From positions 119,806-183,805 of the forward strand of contig DJXN01000010.1 of NCBI GenBank assembly GCA_002449765.1: DNA of 64,000 nt, read 5' to 3'. The translations under genes were made by a program, and so were the position numbers. Shown piece after piece: positions 56,628-64,000 of the stretch. Under the pieces are notes generated by a model. It saw nothing but the letters and a program-made list of their open reading frames with translations. It did no database searches and had not been told where the DNA came from. The stretch's first letter is position 1, and the number at the start of each line of letters is the position of its first letter. The stretch is from Fibrobacter sp. UBA7003. Its GTDB lineage: Bacteria > Fibrobacterota > Fibrobacteria > Fibrobacterales > Fibrobacteraceae.

Positions 56628-56704
56628 CATAGGCAAACAAAAGCAAGCAAGTGGGCTTCAAGAAAGAAGCCTATTTGTTTTTTGGGGGCCTAGTATAAAA
56701 AAAT

Positions 56705-56756
56705 TGCATTTTTGTGCAGTGAACCTATTGACATTTGCCCAAATGTTCATTATATT
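56705..56756 (+). promoter_or_regulatory. lexA promoter with two LexA-box candidates
   Basis: TTGACA (56728-56733), 17 bases, TATATT (56751-56756). TGCATTTTTGTGCA (56705-56718) and TGCCCAAATGTTCA (56736-56749) each match TGCNC-N4-GTGCA, the Fibrobacter LexA box I recall from the literature, with one mismatch. The second fills the promoter spacer, a position suited to repression. Confidence 0.8.
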
Positions 56757-56791
56757 TATGTAGGTAAACACCAAGCCATAGCGAGGTCCAT

Positions 56792-57442
56792 ATGGAAAAC
56801 AACAGCAAGCGCAAAGAATTGACAGCCCGTCAAGAGGAAATCTACGAGTACATCAAGAAGTACTCCAAAGAAAACCGCATGCCGCCTACAGTCCGTGAAA
56901 TCGGCAACCACTTTGAAATCTCATCGACAAACGGCGTCCGTTCCATCCTGGCCGCCCTCATCAAGAAGGGCTACCTCAACCGAGCCCCGAGGCTCAGCCG
57001 CGGTATCGAAATTGTCGACACCGACGGTTCCGCAGCCGAAACGGCACCGAGCAACACCATCGAGATTCCCATCGTTGGCCGAGTCGCCGCCGGTACGCCC
57101 ATCCTTGCAGTCCAGAACCTCGAAGGTACGGTCACCATCGACCGCGATTTCCTCGCCTGCCGCTCCGATGTCTTCGCACTCCGCGTCAAGGGCGATTCCA
57201 TGATCAATGCGGGCATTTTCGACGGCGACCTCATCTTCGCCCGCCAACAAAAGACTGCCGAACGCGGTGAAATCATCGTGGCCCAGGTAGACAACGAGGC
57301 GACCGTAAAGTATTACCAGCCGCTCTCCGACCATATCGAACTGCGCCCCGCCAACCCGAAATACCGTCCCATCGTCGTCAACAAGGGAAAGGACTTCTCC
57401 ATCGCGGGCCGTGTCATCGGTGTCATGCGCAAGGTGAACTAA
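56792..57442 (+). CDS. lexA: LexA repressor
   Basis: The 216 aa repressor of the SOS response has an N-terminal winged helix (about 8-72; [40 protein letters not shown]). A self-cleavage site Ala100-Gly101 is in GRVAAGTP, with catalytic Ser136 ([15 protein letters not shown]) and Lys173 (NEATVKYY). RecA filaments trigger cleavage after DNA damage. Two LexA-box candidates in its own promoter point to autoregulation. No recA or umuDC is adjacent. Confidence 0.97.
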   Translation: MENNSKRKELTARQEEIYEYIKKYSKENRMPPTVREIGNHFEISSTNGVRSILAALIKKGYLNRAPRLSRGIEIVDTDGSAAETAPSNTIEIPIVGRVAAGTPILAVQNLEGTVTIDRDFLACRSDVFALRVKGDSMINAGIFDGDLIFARQQKTAERGEIIVAQVDNEATVKYYQPLSDHIELRPANPKYRPIVVNKGKDFSIAGRVIGVMRKVN

Positions 57443-57469
57443 CTCCGGCCAAAGACCAAGACTATAGCA

Positions 57470-57494
57470 AAAGCCTCCGCAGTGCGGAGGCTTT
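57470..57494. terminator. Terminator of lexA
   Basis: AAAGCCTCCGC (57470-57480), loop AGT, GCGGAGGCTTT (57484-57494) is a perfect 11-bp stem. The T-run is short on both sides. It lies between lexA and the convergent gene at 57547. Confidence 0.75.
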
Positions 57495-57546
57495 AATGCT
57501 TTGACCCTGTTTCCTGCCCATCAATCCGGCAGAACCGGCACAAGCC

Positions 57547-59376
57547 TTAGTCCAGCGTATGGACCAGGAGGCCGTCGCGCAGCTTGGGCTCGAACCAGGT
57601 GCTCTTCGGCGGCATGATCTCGCCCGCATCGGCGATGTTCATGAGCTGGTCGAGCGTGGTCGGGTACATCGCGAAGGCACAGGCGCATTCACCGCTGTCC
57701 ACGCGTTTCACGAGTTCGCCAAGACCGCGGATGCCACCGACGAAGTCGATGCGCTTGGAGGTACGCGGGTCGTCAATGTCGAAAATCGGCTTCAGCACGA
57801 GCTTCTGGAGCAAGGCCACGTCGAGGCTGTCGACCGGGCCCAGGTTCTTGAGGAACTTGTCCTTGAACGTGCAGGCGTACCACTTGCCGCCCAGGTACAT
57901 GTTCACCTGGTTCTGCTTTGCCGGGTGCTGCATTTCGGCGAGCGGCTCGATATCGAACACGAGGCCCAGTTCTTCCATGAGCTGCTCCGGCGTGCGGCCG
58001 TTCAAGTCCTTCAGCACGCGGTTGTAGTCCAGAATCTTGAGCTGCGTGCTCGGGAACAGGATTGCGAGGTAGCGGTTGTATTCCTCCTCGCCCGTGTTCT
58101 TCGGGTTCTGTTCCGCGCGGTAGCTTGCAGCGCGGGCTCCGGCGGCACTGCGGTGGTGACCGTCGGCAATGTAGCTCACCGGAATCTGTTCAAAGCTCTT
58201 GCGGATGGCGGCAATCTCGGCATCGTCATCGATAATCCAGACCGTGTGGCCAAAGCCGTCGCCGTCGCTCACGAAGTCATAGACGGGCTTGCGCTTGGTA
58301 ACGGCACCGAACAGGTCGAACTGGCCGTTGTCGCGGTAAGTGAGGAACACCGGACCGGTATTGGCGTTGGTGTCGAGCACGTGGCGGAGGCGGTCCTCTT
58401 CCTTGTCGGCACGGGTAAGTTCGTGCTTCTTGATAATGCCGTTGAAGTAGTCGGCGGCGGGCACGGTGCACACCAGGCCGTACTGTTCGCGGCCGTTCAT
58501 CGTCTGGCGGTAAACGTACAGGCAGTCCTTCTTGTCGTGCGCAATGACGCCATCGGCAATCATCTTGTCGAGGTTCGCACGGGCATGCGCATAGACCTTC
58601 GGGTCGTACGGGTCGACGCTGTCGTCAAGTTCGATTTCGGCACGGGTCACGCGCAGGTAGGAATGCGGGAGCCCTTCGGCCATGGCCTTGGCTTCGGCGC
58701 GGTTCATCACGTCGTAAGGGAGAGCGGAAATGTCCTTGGCCTCGGCGGGGTTCACCGGGCGAAGGGCCTTGAACGGGTAGATGTGCATCATGGGCTTCTT
58801 TCCTTTGTGAGATTCCTTGATTAAAACTTCGTCCTCGGAAATGAGGTTATGGATATAGCCGGTCTTGCCTTCGATCCACTTCTTCTTGCGGTAACTGACA
58901 ACGAAATACGCAATGAAGAAGAAGATAAAGCCGGTAATCATCGCGACGATGGTAATGCCTATCATGAACGCAAGCAGGTGACCGGCGGCGTTTTCCCAGA
59001 GGTTCTTGACAATATCCAGGCAGTTGCGGATAGACATGCGTTCGAATTCACCCAAAAAGTCGAACTTGATCGGGTCGGGGTCGACAATCTTGCAACCGAT
59101 GTAATAGCCCGAGGGATAGAATATGCCGAACTGGGTCACGGGGTTTGCCACGAAGTCGGCCACGACACCCGGAACCTTCGGCAGGCGGAACAGCGCACAA
59201 AGAGCAACCGTGAGAATAATGGCAAAACCAATCGTGGGCCAAACACCGATAAACACGCCGATAAACACGGACCACGCCACCTTGAGCGCATCCTGCCTAC
59301 GCGGGAACATGCGGTTGTAGTAGATCCTACTCAGCCTCTTGTATTTTGATTCCTGCTTTCTTCTCGATAAAACCAT
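57547..59376 (-). CDS. DUF2062-DUF1015 fusion protein
   Basis: The 609 aa product joins two domains usually found apart. Residues 1-165 are DUF2062-like: YNRMFPRRQDALKVAWSVFI, WPTIGFAIILTVALCALFRL, VADFVANPVTQFGIFYPSGY and a further membrane span (about 132-160). Residues 195-605 are DUF1015: IYPFKALRPVNPAEAKDISA, LPYDVMNRAEAKAMA, YIADGHHRSAAGARAASYR and ILFPSTQLKILDYNR. No stop or frame change separates the parts. Functions of both domains are not established. The fusion implies that the DUF1015 enzyme-like part is held at the inner membrane. Confidence 0.85.
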   Translation of the reverse strand: MVLSRRKQESKYKRLSRIYYNRMFPRRQDALKVAWSVFIGVFIGVWPTIGFAIILTVALCALFRLPKVPGVVADFVANPVTQFGIFYPSGYYIGCKIVDPDPIKFDFLGEFERMSIRNCLDIVKNLWENAAGHLLAFMIGITIVAMITGFIFFFIAYFVVSYRKKKWIEGKTGYIHNLISEDEVLIKESHKGKKPMMHIYPFKALRPVNPAEAKDISALPYDVMNRAEAKAMAEGLPHSYLRVTRAEIELDDSVDPYDPKVYAHARANLDKMIADGVIAHDKKDCLYVYRQTMNGREQYGLVCTVPAADYFNGIIKKHELTRADKEEDRLRHVLDTNANTGPVFLTYRDNGQFDLFGAVTKRKPVYDFVSDGDGFGHTVWIIDDDAEIAAIRKSFEQIPVSYIADGHHRSAAGARAASYRAEQNPKNTGEEEYNRYLAILFPSTQLKILDYNRVLKDLNGRTPEQLMEELGLVFDIEPLAEMQHPAKQNQVNMYLGGKWYACTFKDKFLKNLGPVDSLDVALLQKLVLKPIFDIDDPRTSKRIDFVGGIRGLGELVKRVDSGECACAFAMYPTTLDQLMNIADAGEIMPPKSTWFEPKLRDGLLVHTLD

Positions 59377-59463
59377 TTTTCCCTAACATCTTTTAAATTT
59401 CAGATCGCAAGATAGAAAAATTTACATGACGAAACAACCCAGAAAAAAGAAACTCCACAATTT

Positions 59464-59471
59464 GCTAAATT
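59464..59471 (+). promoter_or_regulatory. Extended -10 at greB start (possible leaderless)
   Basis: GCTAAATT, preceded by TTT, gives an extended -10 (TGC-TAAATT) whose end is six bases from the greB ATG at 59478. No matching -35 is present. Confidence 0.45.
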
Positions 59472-59477
59472 TGGGGC

Positions 59478-59945
59478 ATGAAACACCTGATATCCAAGGA
59501 AGGATTCGACAAGTTCAAGGCCGAATGGGAACACCTAAAATACGTGGAACGCCCGGCCATGATTAACCAGGTCCAGGCCGCCGCGACCGAAGGCGATCGC
59601 AGCGAAAACGCCGCCTATACCTACGGCCGCATGCGCGTCCGCGAAATCGACCGCAGGCTCCGGGAACTCGACCGCATCCTCGACGGGGCGCAAATTATCG
59701 AAACGGCAGCTCCAGACGACGGTTCCATCCGATTCGGAGCCACAGTCAAGCTACGAGACAAAAAGACGAAGCGCGAAAAGACCTACAGCATCGTCGGCGA
59801 AAAGGAAATTGACCCCCTCCAAGGCCGCATCAGCATGAAATCTCCCGTCGGAATGGCACTCATCGGCAAGAAGCAGGGGGAAAGCGTCGAAGTGCAGGCC
59901 CCCAAGGGCAAAATCATCTACGAAATCGTGGATGTCGCGTACTAG
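59478..59945 (+). CDS. greB: Transcription elongation factor GreB/GreA family
   Basis: The 155 aa protein has the N-terminal coiled coil (about 1-75) with the tip acidic residues in EGDRSENAAYTYGRMRVREI and the C-terminal FKBP-like domain (DEKEIDPLQGRI-like EKEIDPLQGRISMKSPVGMA, GKKQGESVEVQAPKGK). It rescues backtracked RNA polymerase. GreB fits better than GreA by the REIDRRLRELDRIL coil and overall length, but the distinction is fine. tatD follows. Confidence 0.9.
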   Translation: MKHLISKEGFDKFKAEWEHLKYVERPAMINQVQAAATEGDRSENAAYTYGRMRVREIDRRLRELDRILDGAQIIETAAPDDGSIRFGATVKLRDKKTKREKTYSIVGEKEIDPLQGRISMKSPVGMALIGKKQGESVEVQAPKGKIIYEIVDVAY

Positions 59946-59955
59946 AGTGGACGCC

Positions 59956-60756
59956 ATGTTCATCGATACCCATTGCCACATCGACTCCTACGAGCGGCAC
60001 GCCGGAGAAACCTTCGAGGCCCTCCTCGCGCGCCTCCGCTCCCCCGCCGCCTCCGAAAGCGGCCTCGCGCTTCCCGAAGCCTTTGTCCATGTGGCATGCG
60101 ATCCCGCCGACTTCGCCCGCGGCCGCGAGCTCTCCGAAAAATACGGCAACGTTTATTCCGCCTACGGAATCCACCCGGAATACGTGGAAACGGAAACCGC
60201 GGCTGACGAGGCCCGCCTCCTCGAATACCTCGCCCACCCCAAATGTGTCGCCTGCGGCGAATTCGGCCTCGACTACCACTACGGCGCAGAGACGAAGGCC
60301 GCCCAGGTCAAGCTTTTCGAACGCCACCTCCAAATCGGCCTCCAGAGCGAAAAGCCGCTCGTGCTCCACCTGCGCGAAGCGGACGACGATGCACTTGCCG
60401 TCCTCTCAAACGCCGACCTCCGCGGCCACAAGCTGCATATCCATTGCTTTACAGGCACCCCCGAATTCGCAGAATCGCTCCTCGCCCTCGATGCGGAAAT
60501 CTACATCGGGTTTACCGGCATCGTCACCTTCAGGAACGCCCAGAACGTCCGCGACGCGGCAAGCCTCGTACCGTTCGACCGCCTGCTCCTGGAGACGGAC
60601 TCCCCCTACATGGCGCCCATCCCCTTCCGCGGAAAGCCGTGCCATTCCGGCCTCATCCCCTTTATCGCGCAAAAACTCGCCGAAATAAAAGACGTGCCCA
60701 TAGAGGAACTCTACAGGCACTGTCGCGAAAACACGCGCAACTGCTACGGGATCTAG
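59956..60756 (+). CDS. tatD: TatD-family metal-dependent hydrolase
   Basis: The 266 aa TIM-barrel DNase-like enzyme has metal ligands in FIDTHCHIDSY, GEFGLDYHYG, LHLREADDD (substituted), HCFTGTPEFAESL and LLETDSPYMAPIPFRGK. I chose ATG 59956, ten bases after the greB stop; the in-frame ATG at 59932 would overlap greB by 14 bases and add MSRTRVDA, which is not family-like. Likely co-transcribed with greB. The exact substrate is not known for most family members. Confidence 0.92.
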   Translation: MFIDTHCHIDSYERHAGETFEALLARLRSPAASESGLALPEAFVHVACDPADFARGRELSEKYGNVYSAYGIHPEYVETETAADEARLLEYLAHPKCVACGEFGLDYHYGAETKAAQVKLFERHLQIGLQSEKPLVLHLREADDDALAVLSNADLRGHKLHIHCFTGTPEFAESLLALDAEIYIGFTGIVTFRNAQNVRDAASLVPFDRLLLETDSPYMAPIPFRGKPCHSGLIPFIAQKLAEIKDVPIEELYRHCRENTRNCYGI

Positions 60757-60765
60757 GGCAACACG

Positions 60766-62790
60766 CTAGGCGCGCACGACCTGCGCCAGCTCCCTCTCGG
60801 CAGCATCTGCCGCAGGAGCCACGGCGGAATCCCCCGCATAATGTAATTTCATATAGTCGAGCGCATCTTCCGGCGAAAGAGGCTCGCTGAAGTAGAAGCC
60901 CTGGATCTGGCGGCAGCCTTCCCTACGCAGGAATTCGAGCTGTTCCACCGTCTCCACGCCCTCCGCAATAATGCTCAGGTTCAAAGACTTCGCGATACCG
61001 ATAACCATCTTCGCAAACGCGGCATCTTCCTCGTCATCCGCCACGTGGTCGATAAACGACTTGTCCATCTTGAGCGTATGCACCGGCAAATGCTTCAGGT
61101 AAGAGAGGCTGCTGTAGCCCGTGCCGAAGTCATCGATAGAAATCTGGAGGCCCATGTTCGAGAGCGAGCGCATGATGTCGGCCGCCTTCTCCACTTCGCA
61201 CGTCGCCGTGTATTCGGTAATCTCGAGTTTCAGGTTGCGCGGGTTGAGGTGCGTCTCTGCGAGAATCTTCTTCACATCGTCGACCATGCTTTCCATCGAG
61301 AACTGGCGCGCCGAGAAGTTCACAGCCACGCGGATATTCTCGTATCCCATGTCGACCCATTTCTTAGTCTGCTCGCAGGCCATGCGCAAAATAAGCGCCC
61401 CCATCGGAACGATGAGGCCTGTCTCTTCGGCCAGCGGGATGAATTCAGCCGGCGAAACGATCCCCTGCTTCGAATTGTTCCAGCGCACCAGCGCTTCGAA
61501 GCCGACAATCGCGTTGTCCGCGCCAATATCCACGATCGGCTGGTACATCAGCACGAATTCCTGGAACTGGATGGCGCGGCGGATCTCGTATTCGAGGCTG
61601 TAGAGCTTCATCGCCTTCTCGCGGATGCCTCCCGTCACGAACTGGATACTGCCGTGATTCACGCTCTTCTTAAGGTTGCGGAGGACCGCATTCGCACTCG
61701 CAAGGATATCCTCGACGCAGTCGGCATCCGTATTCACGACCACCGCCATCGAGATGCTGATAAACAGGTCGCGGCCGTCGAGCTGGATCGGGGACTTCAC
61801 CTTGTTGTGCAGCTGCTTGACCGTCGAGAGAAGCCCCGTCTCCTTGTCTGAGAGATCGACATCGTGCAGGATAACCGCAAAGACATCGGGGCCGATTCGC
61901 GCCACAATGTCTTCTTCCTTGCAGAAAGCCTTGATACGTTCAGAGACAATCCGCAGGACGTTATCCCCGAAATTCATCGAATAGGAAGCATTGATGGAGC
62001 CGAAGCTGTCGATATCGAGCAGGACAACCGCCAACGTGCTGTCGTGCCTGAGCGAAGCCGCTTCCATGTCCGTCTTGAGCTTCTCGAGGAAGAACTTGCG
62101 GTTGTAGACCCCCGTCAGGGCATCCTGGTATACGTAGAAATAGTTCTGACGCTCCACCGCCTTGCTGTCCATCGCCGTGCTGATGAACCCTATCACACGA
62201 ACGGGCCTGTTTTCGGTATCCACCTGCGTACGGCCCGCGATAACCACCTGGTCGTATCCGTTTGCTCGACGCGACGAGAGACGCAGCGTACACGAAAAAT
62301 TGCCGCCTTCGGCCAAGGCCTTCGAAAGCACCGATTTGAATTCGGTCCAGTCCTTCTCCATGATGTAGGATTTCAGGGCATAGAACGAATCATCGAGGCC
62401 TCCCTTCGCTCCCAGGAGTTTTGCGACCCGGTTGGACCAGTAGACCTTCCCCGTCGCAACGCTGTACGTCCAAAAGCCGTCCTGCGAGACATCTATCATC
62501 ATCTGGAAAATTTCGTCATGCTCGTGGAGGTCCTTTTCGAAATCGCGGACCGGTTCCGTTTCGACAGAACTCGGAATTTCAATGTCGTTGCGAATTTTTT
62601 TCCGGTTCAGCGCCGTAGGGAACCGGTAAAAAACCGACACATAAGCAAGGAACACGATGGCAAGCACATAGGGCACAAGCATCAGGTAATTGTCGGTAAA
62701 GTCAAGGATGCCGGGAATAAACGCCGCAAAAAGGACGCAAGCGAACAGAAGGGCGAAGCGCAATATGATGTTTTCGTCGAATAATTTCAT
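60766..62790 (-). CDS. Membrane GGDEF/EAL protein with PAS domain, degenerate GGDEF
   Basis: The 674 aa protein has two N-terminal membrane helices (about 8-27 and 34-55), a PAS-like domain (about 95-210), a GGDEF domain (about 225-385) and an EAL domain (about 405-645). The GGDEF active site reads RIGPDVF, so cyclase activity is probably lost. The EAL site GFEALVRWNNSKQGIVSPAE is intact, with further catalytic residues in NFSARQF, EITEY and DDFGTGYSSLSYLKHL. It is probably a c-di-GMP phosphodiesterase. A palindrome similar to one upstream of the HD-GYP gene lies at 62894. Confidence 0.92.
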   Translation of the reverse strand: MKLFDENIILRFALLFACVLFAAFIPGILDFTDNYLMLVPYVLAIVFLAYVSVFYRFPTALNRKKIRNDIEIPSSVETEPVRDFEKDLHEHDEIFQMMIDVSQDGFWTYSVATGKVYWSNRVAKLLGAKGGLDDSFYALKSYIMEKDWTEFKSVLSKALAEGGNFSCTLRLSSRRANGYDQVVIAGRTQVDTENRPVRVIGFISTAMDSKAVERQNYFYVYQDALTGVYNRKFFLEKLKTDMEAASLRHDSTLAVVLLDIDSFGSINASYSMNFGDNVLRIVSERIKAFCKEEDIVARIGPDVFAVILHDVDLSDKETGLLSTVKQLHNKVKSPIQLDGRDLFISISMAVVVNTDADCVEDILASANAVLRNLKKSVNHGSIQFVTGGIREKAMKLYSLEYEIRRAIQFQEFVLMYQPIVDIGADNAIVGFEALVRWNNSKQGIVSPAEFIPLAEETGLIVPMGALILRMACEQTKKWVDMGYENIRVAVNFSARQFSMESMVDDVKKILAETHLNPRNLKLEITEYTATCEVEKAADIMRSLSNMGLQISIDDFGTGYSSLSYLKHLPVHTLKMDKSFIDHVADDEEDAAFAKMVIGIAKSLNLSIIAEGVETVEQLEFLRREGCRQIQGFYFSEPLSPEDALDYMKLHYAGDSAVAPAADAAERELAQVVRA

Positions 62791-62893
62791 TCCGGCACCA
62801 ATGATAAAAAATTTAAATCAAAAATGTACAATGTGGATTATTCCGAGTCGAAACAAAATATTTTTGTAAGCAAAAACACGTTCCAATTTCAAG

Positions 62894-62910
62894 TATTCCA
62901 ACTTGGAGTA
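62894..62910 (-). promoter_or_regulatory. Palindrome upstream of GGDEF/EAL gene
   Basis: TATTCCA-ACT-TGGAGTA is a near-perfect palindrome 104-120 bases upstream of the EAL gene start. It matches the core of the palindrome at 40273 at six of seven bases on each side or better. Confidence 0.4.
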
Positions 62911-62941
62911 TAAGACAAGGGAGGGCGCTGCCCTCCCAAAT

Positions 62942-62974
62942 AAAAAAAAAGCCCCCGGCTTTTTGCCAGAGGCT
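62942..62974 (-). terminator. Terminator of gdhA
   Basis: On the minus strand AGCCTCTGGC (62965-62974), loop AAAAA, GCCGGGGGCT (62950-62959, two G-T pairs), then eight or more T. Confidence 0.88.
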
Positions 62975-63045
62975 TTTGAGAAAGTCTTTCGTTCAGGCGA
63001 AGCTTGAACGGGAGGGCAAACTTTGTTTGCCCGACTTAATCTCGC

Positions 63046-64000
63046 TTACACAGCGCCCTGCCACTTCATGGCATCGGCAACCTTGAGGAAGCCGGCGATG
63101 TTTGCACCCATGACGAGGTTGCCCTTCTGGCCGTACTTGACAGCGGCAGAGGAAGCAGCGGCGTAGATGCTCTTCATGATGCCTTCGAGCTTCTTGTCCA
63201 CTTCTTCGAAGGTCCAGGAGAGACGTTCGGAGTTCTGGGACATTTCGAGACCCGATGTTGCCACGCCACCAGCGTTAGCAGCCTTGGCAGGTCCAAAGAG
63301 GACGCCGGCCTTCTGGAAGGCTTCGATAGCTTCCGGAGTAGACGGCATGTTTGCACCTTCAGCAACGGCCTTCACGCCGTTAGCGATAAGAGCCTTGGCA
63401 CCTTCAAGGTCGAGTTCGTTCTGGGTAGCGCACGGAAGAGCGATGTCGCACTTGACCGTCCAAACACCCTTAGAACCTTCGTGGTATTCAGAACCCGGAA
63501 CGAGCTTGGCGTATTCGCTAATGCGGGCGCGCTTCACGTTCTTGAGGTCGAGAACGATGTCGAGGTTGATGCCGTTCGGGTCGTAGATGTAGCCGTTGGA
63601 GTCGGACATGGTCACGACCTTACCACCGAGCTGAGTAGCCTTCTGGCATGCGAACTGGGCAACGTTACCGGAACCGGAAATCACGACGGTCTTGCCTTCG
63701 AAGGAGTCGTTGGCGAGGTCCTTGAGCATTTCGCGGGTGAAGTAGCAGAGGCCGTAGCCAGTAGCTTCGGTACGGGCGAGAGAGCCACCGTAGGAGAGGC
63801 CCTTACCGGTGAGAACGCCCACAAATTCGTTGCGGATGCGCTTGTACTGACCGAACATGTAACCGATTTCGCGAGCGCCAGTACCCTGGTCGCCAGCCGG
63901 AACGTCCGTGTCGGCACCGACGTGCTTGCAGAGTTCAGTCATGAAGGACTGGCAGAAACGCATCACTTCGTTGTCGCTCTTGCCCTTCGGGTCGAAGTCG
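63046..64000 (-). CDS. gdhA: NADP-type glutamate dehydrogenase, N-terminal part outside window
   Basis: The frame is open to the right edge, reading DFDPKGKSDNEVMRFCQSFM, so the start lies beyond base 64000. About 318 residues are visible of a usual 445. Motifs: DVPAGDQGTGAREIGYMFGQ, LSYGGSLARTEATGYGLCYF, the Rossmann KTVVISGSGNVAQFACQKAT, LPCATQNELD and NAGGVATSGLEMSQNS. The hexameric enzyme assimilates ammonia into glutamate, the main nitrogen source in the rumen. The GS...A-T-G-x-N pattern fits the NADP-dependent class. A strong terminator follows. Confidence 0.96.
   Translation of the reverse strand, partial: DFDPKGKSDNEVMRFCQSFMTELCKHVGADTDVPAGDQGTGAREIGYMFGQYKRIRNEFVGVLTGKGLSYGGSLARTEATGYGLCYFTREMLKDLANDSFEGKTVVISGSGNVAQFACQKATQLGGKVVTMSDSNGYIYDPNGINLDIVLDLKNVKRARISEYAKLVPGSEYHEGSKGVWTVKCDIALPCATQNELDLEGAKALIANGVKAVAEGANMPSTPEAIEAFQKAGVLFGPAKAANAGGVATSGLEMSQNSERLSWTFEEVDKKLEGIMKSIYAAASSAAVKYGQKGNLVMGANIAGFLKVADAMKWQGAV

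Noticed and set aside
62868..62886. TTGGAACG...TTTTGCTT as a sigma-54 site before the GGDEF/EAL gene
   Set aside because: GG and GC are 11 rather than 10 bases apart and the C of GGCA is lost, so it is outside the strict pattern.

Overview
This 64 kb window looks like chromosome from a Fibrobacter species (rumen or gut cellulolytic Fibrobacterota). The reasons are four proteins with the Fibrobacter major paralogous (FISUMP) domain, a xylan-degrading gene set, several secreted proteins ending in a type-IX-like tail, and LexA-box candidates close to the motif I recall for Fibrobacter succinogenes. Core genes are GC-richer. They are interrupted by AT-rich accessory islands at about 0-4.6 kb, 8.2-11.2 kb, 18.4-22.0 kb and 54.1-56.6 kb.

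Layout. 0-4.6 kb: a truncated FISUMP gene, a secreted nuclease with toxin-type architecture, and an AbiEi/AbiEii toxin-antitoxin pair with a readable promoter-operator. 4.7-7.9 kb: dnaK-dnaJ. 8.3-11.2 kb: a GIY-YIG nuclease built of repeated modules, an antitoxin-like orphan, an XRE regulator and RelB/YoeB. 11.3-18.4 kb: a hemicellulose locus (GH43, CotH-like lipoprotein, CE1-like esterase, GH30 xylanase). 18.4-22.0 kb: a beheaded zeta-toxin locus, a lipoprotein with a SurA-like domain, and a HEPN-like orphan. 22.1-28.2 kb: carA-pyrG-carB. 28.6-31.5 kb: orn, a penicillin-binding protein and lgt. 31.7-38.2 kb: fabF, DUF2279, FISUMP, pgpA-hflX and a ThiE-like gene. 38.2-45.6 kb: a second GH43, then an HD-GYP response regulator translationally coupled to a large hybrid kinase. 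45.7-48.6 kb: tandem secreted paralogs and class II aldolase. 48.8-53.9 kb: a putative secreted zincin-like lectin, tRNA-Ser with rpoZ, oligoendopeptidase F, a lipoprotein and grpE. 54.1-56.6 kb: a structured leader followed by a lipoprotein-FISUMP-FISUMP operon. 56.7-64 kb: lexA, a DUF2062-DUF1015 fusion, greB-tatD, a GGDEF/EAL protein and the 3' part of gdhA.

How genes work together. GH43, the esterase and GH30 would jointly debranch and cut arabinoxylan outside the cell. carA, pyrG and carB supply carbamoyl phosphate and CTP. DnaK, DnaJ and GrpE form one chaperone machine although grpE lies far from dnaKJ. The HD-GYP regulator, hybrid kinase and EAL protein point to c-di-GMP signalling.

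The most interesting signal is a conserved structured RNA leader present twice (minus strand 20452-20667, plus strand 54116-54277). Both copies lie 66-68 nt upstream of the ATG of a lipoprotein gene. They share a covarying 5' helix, identical sequence blocks and a 3' intrinsic terminator whose 5' arm can alternatively pair upstream, which is attenuator or riboswitch-like architecture. I cannot assign it to a known RNA family. Other notable signals are a -24/-12-type promoter match upstream of dnaK, a set of apparently leaderless genes, and two LexA-box candidates at lexA. All calls come from reading the sequence; no database search was run.
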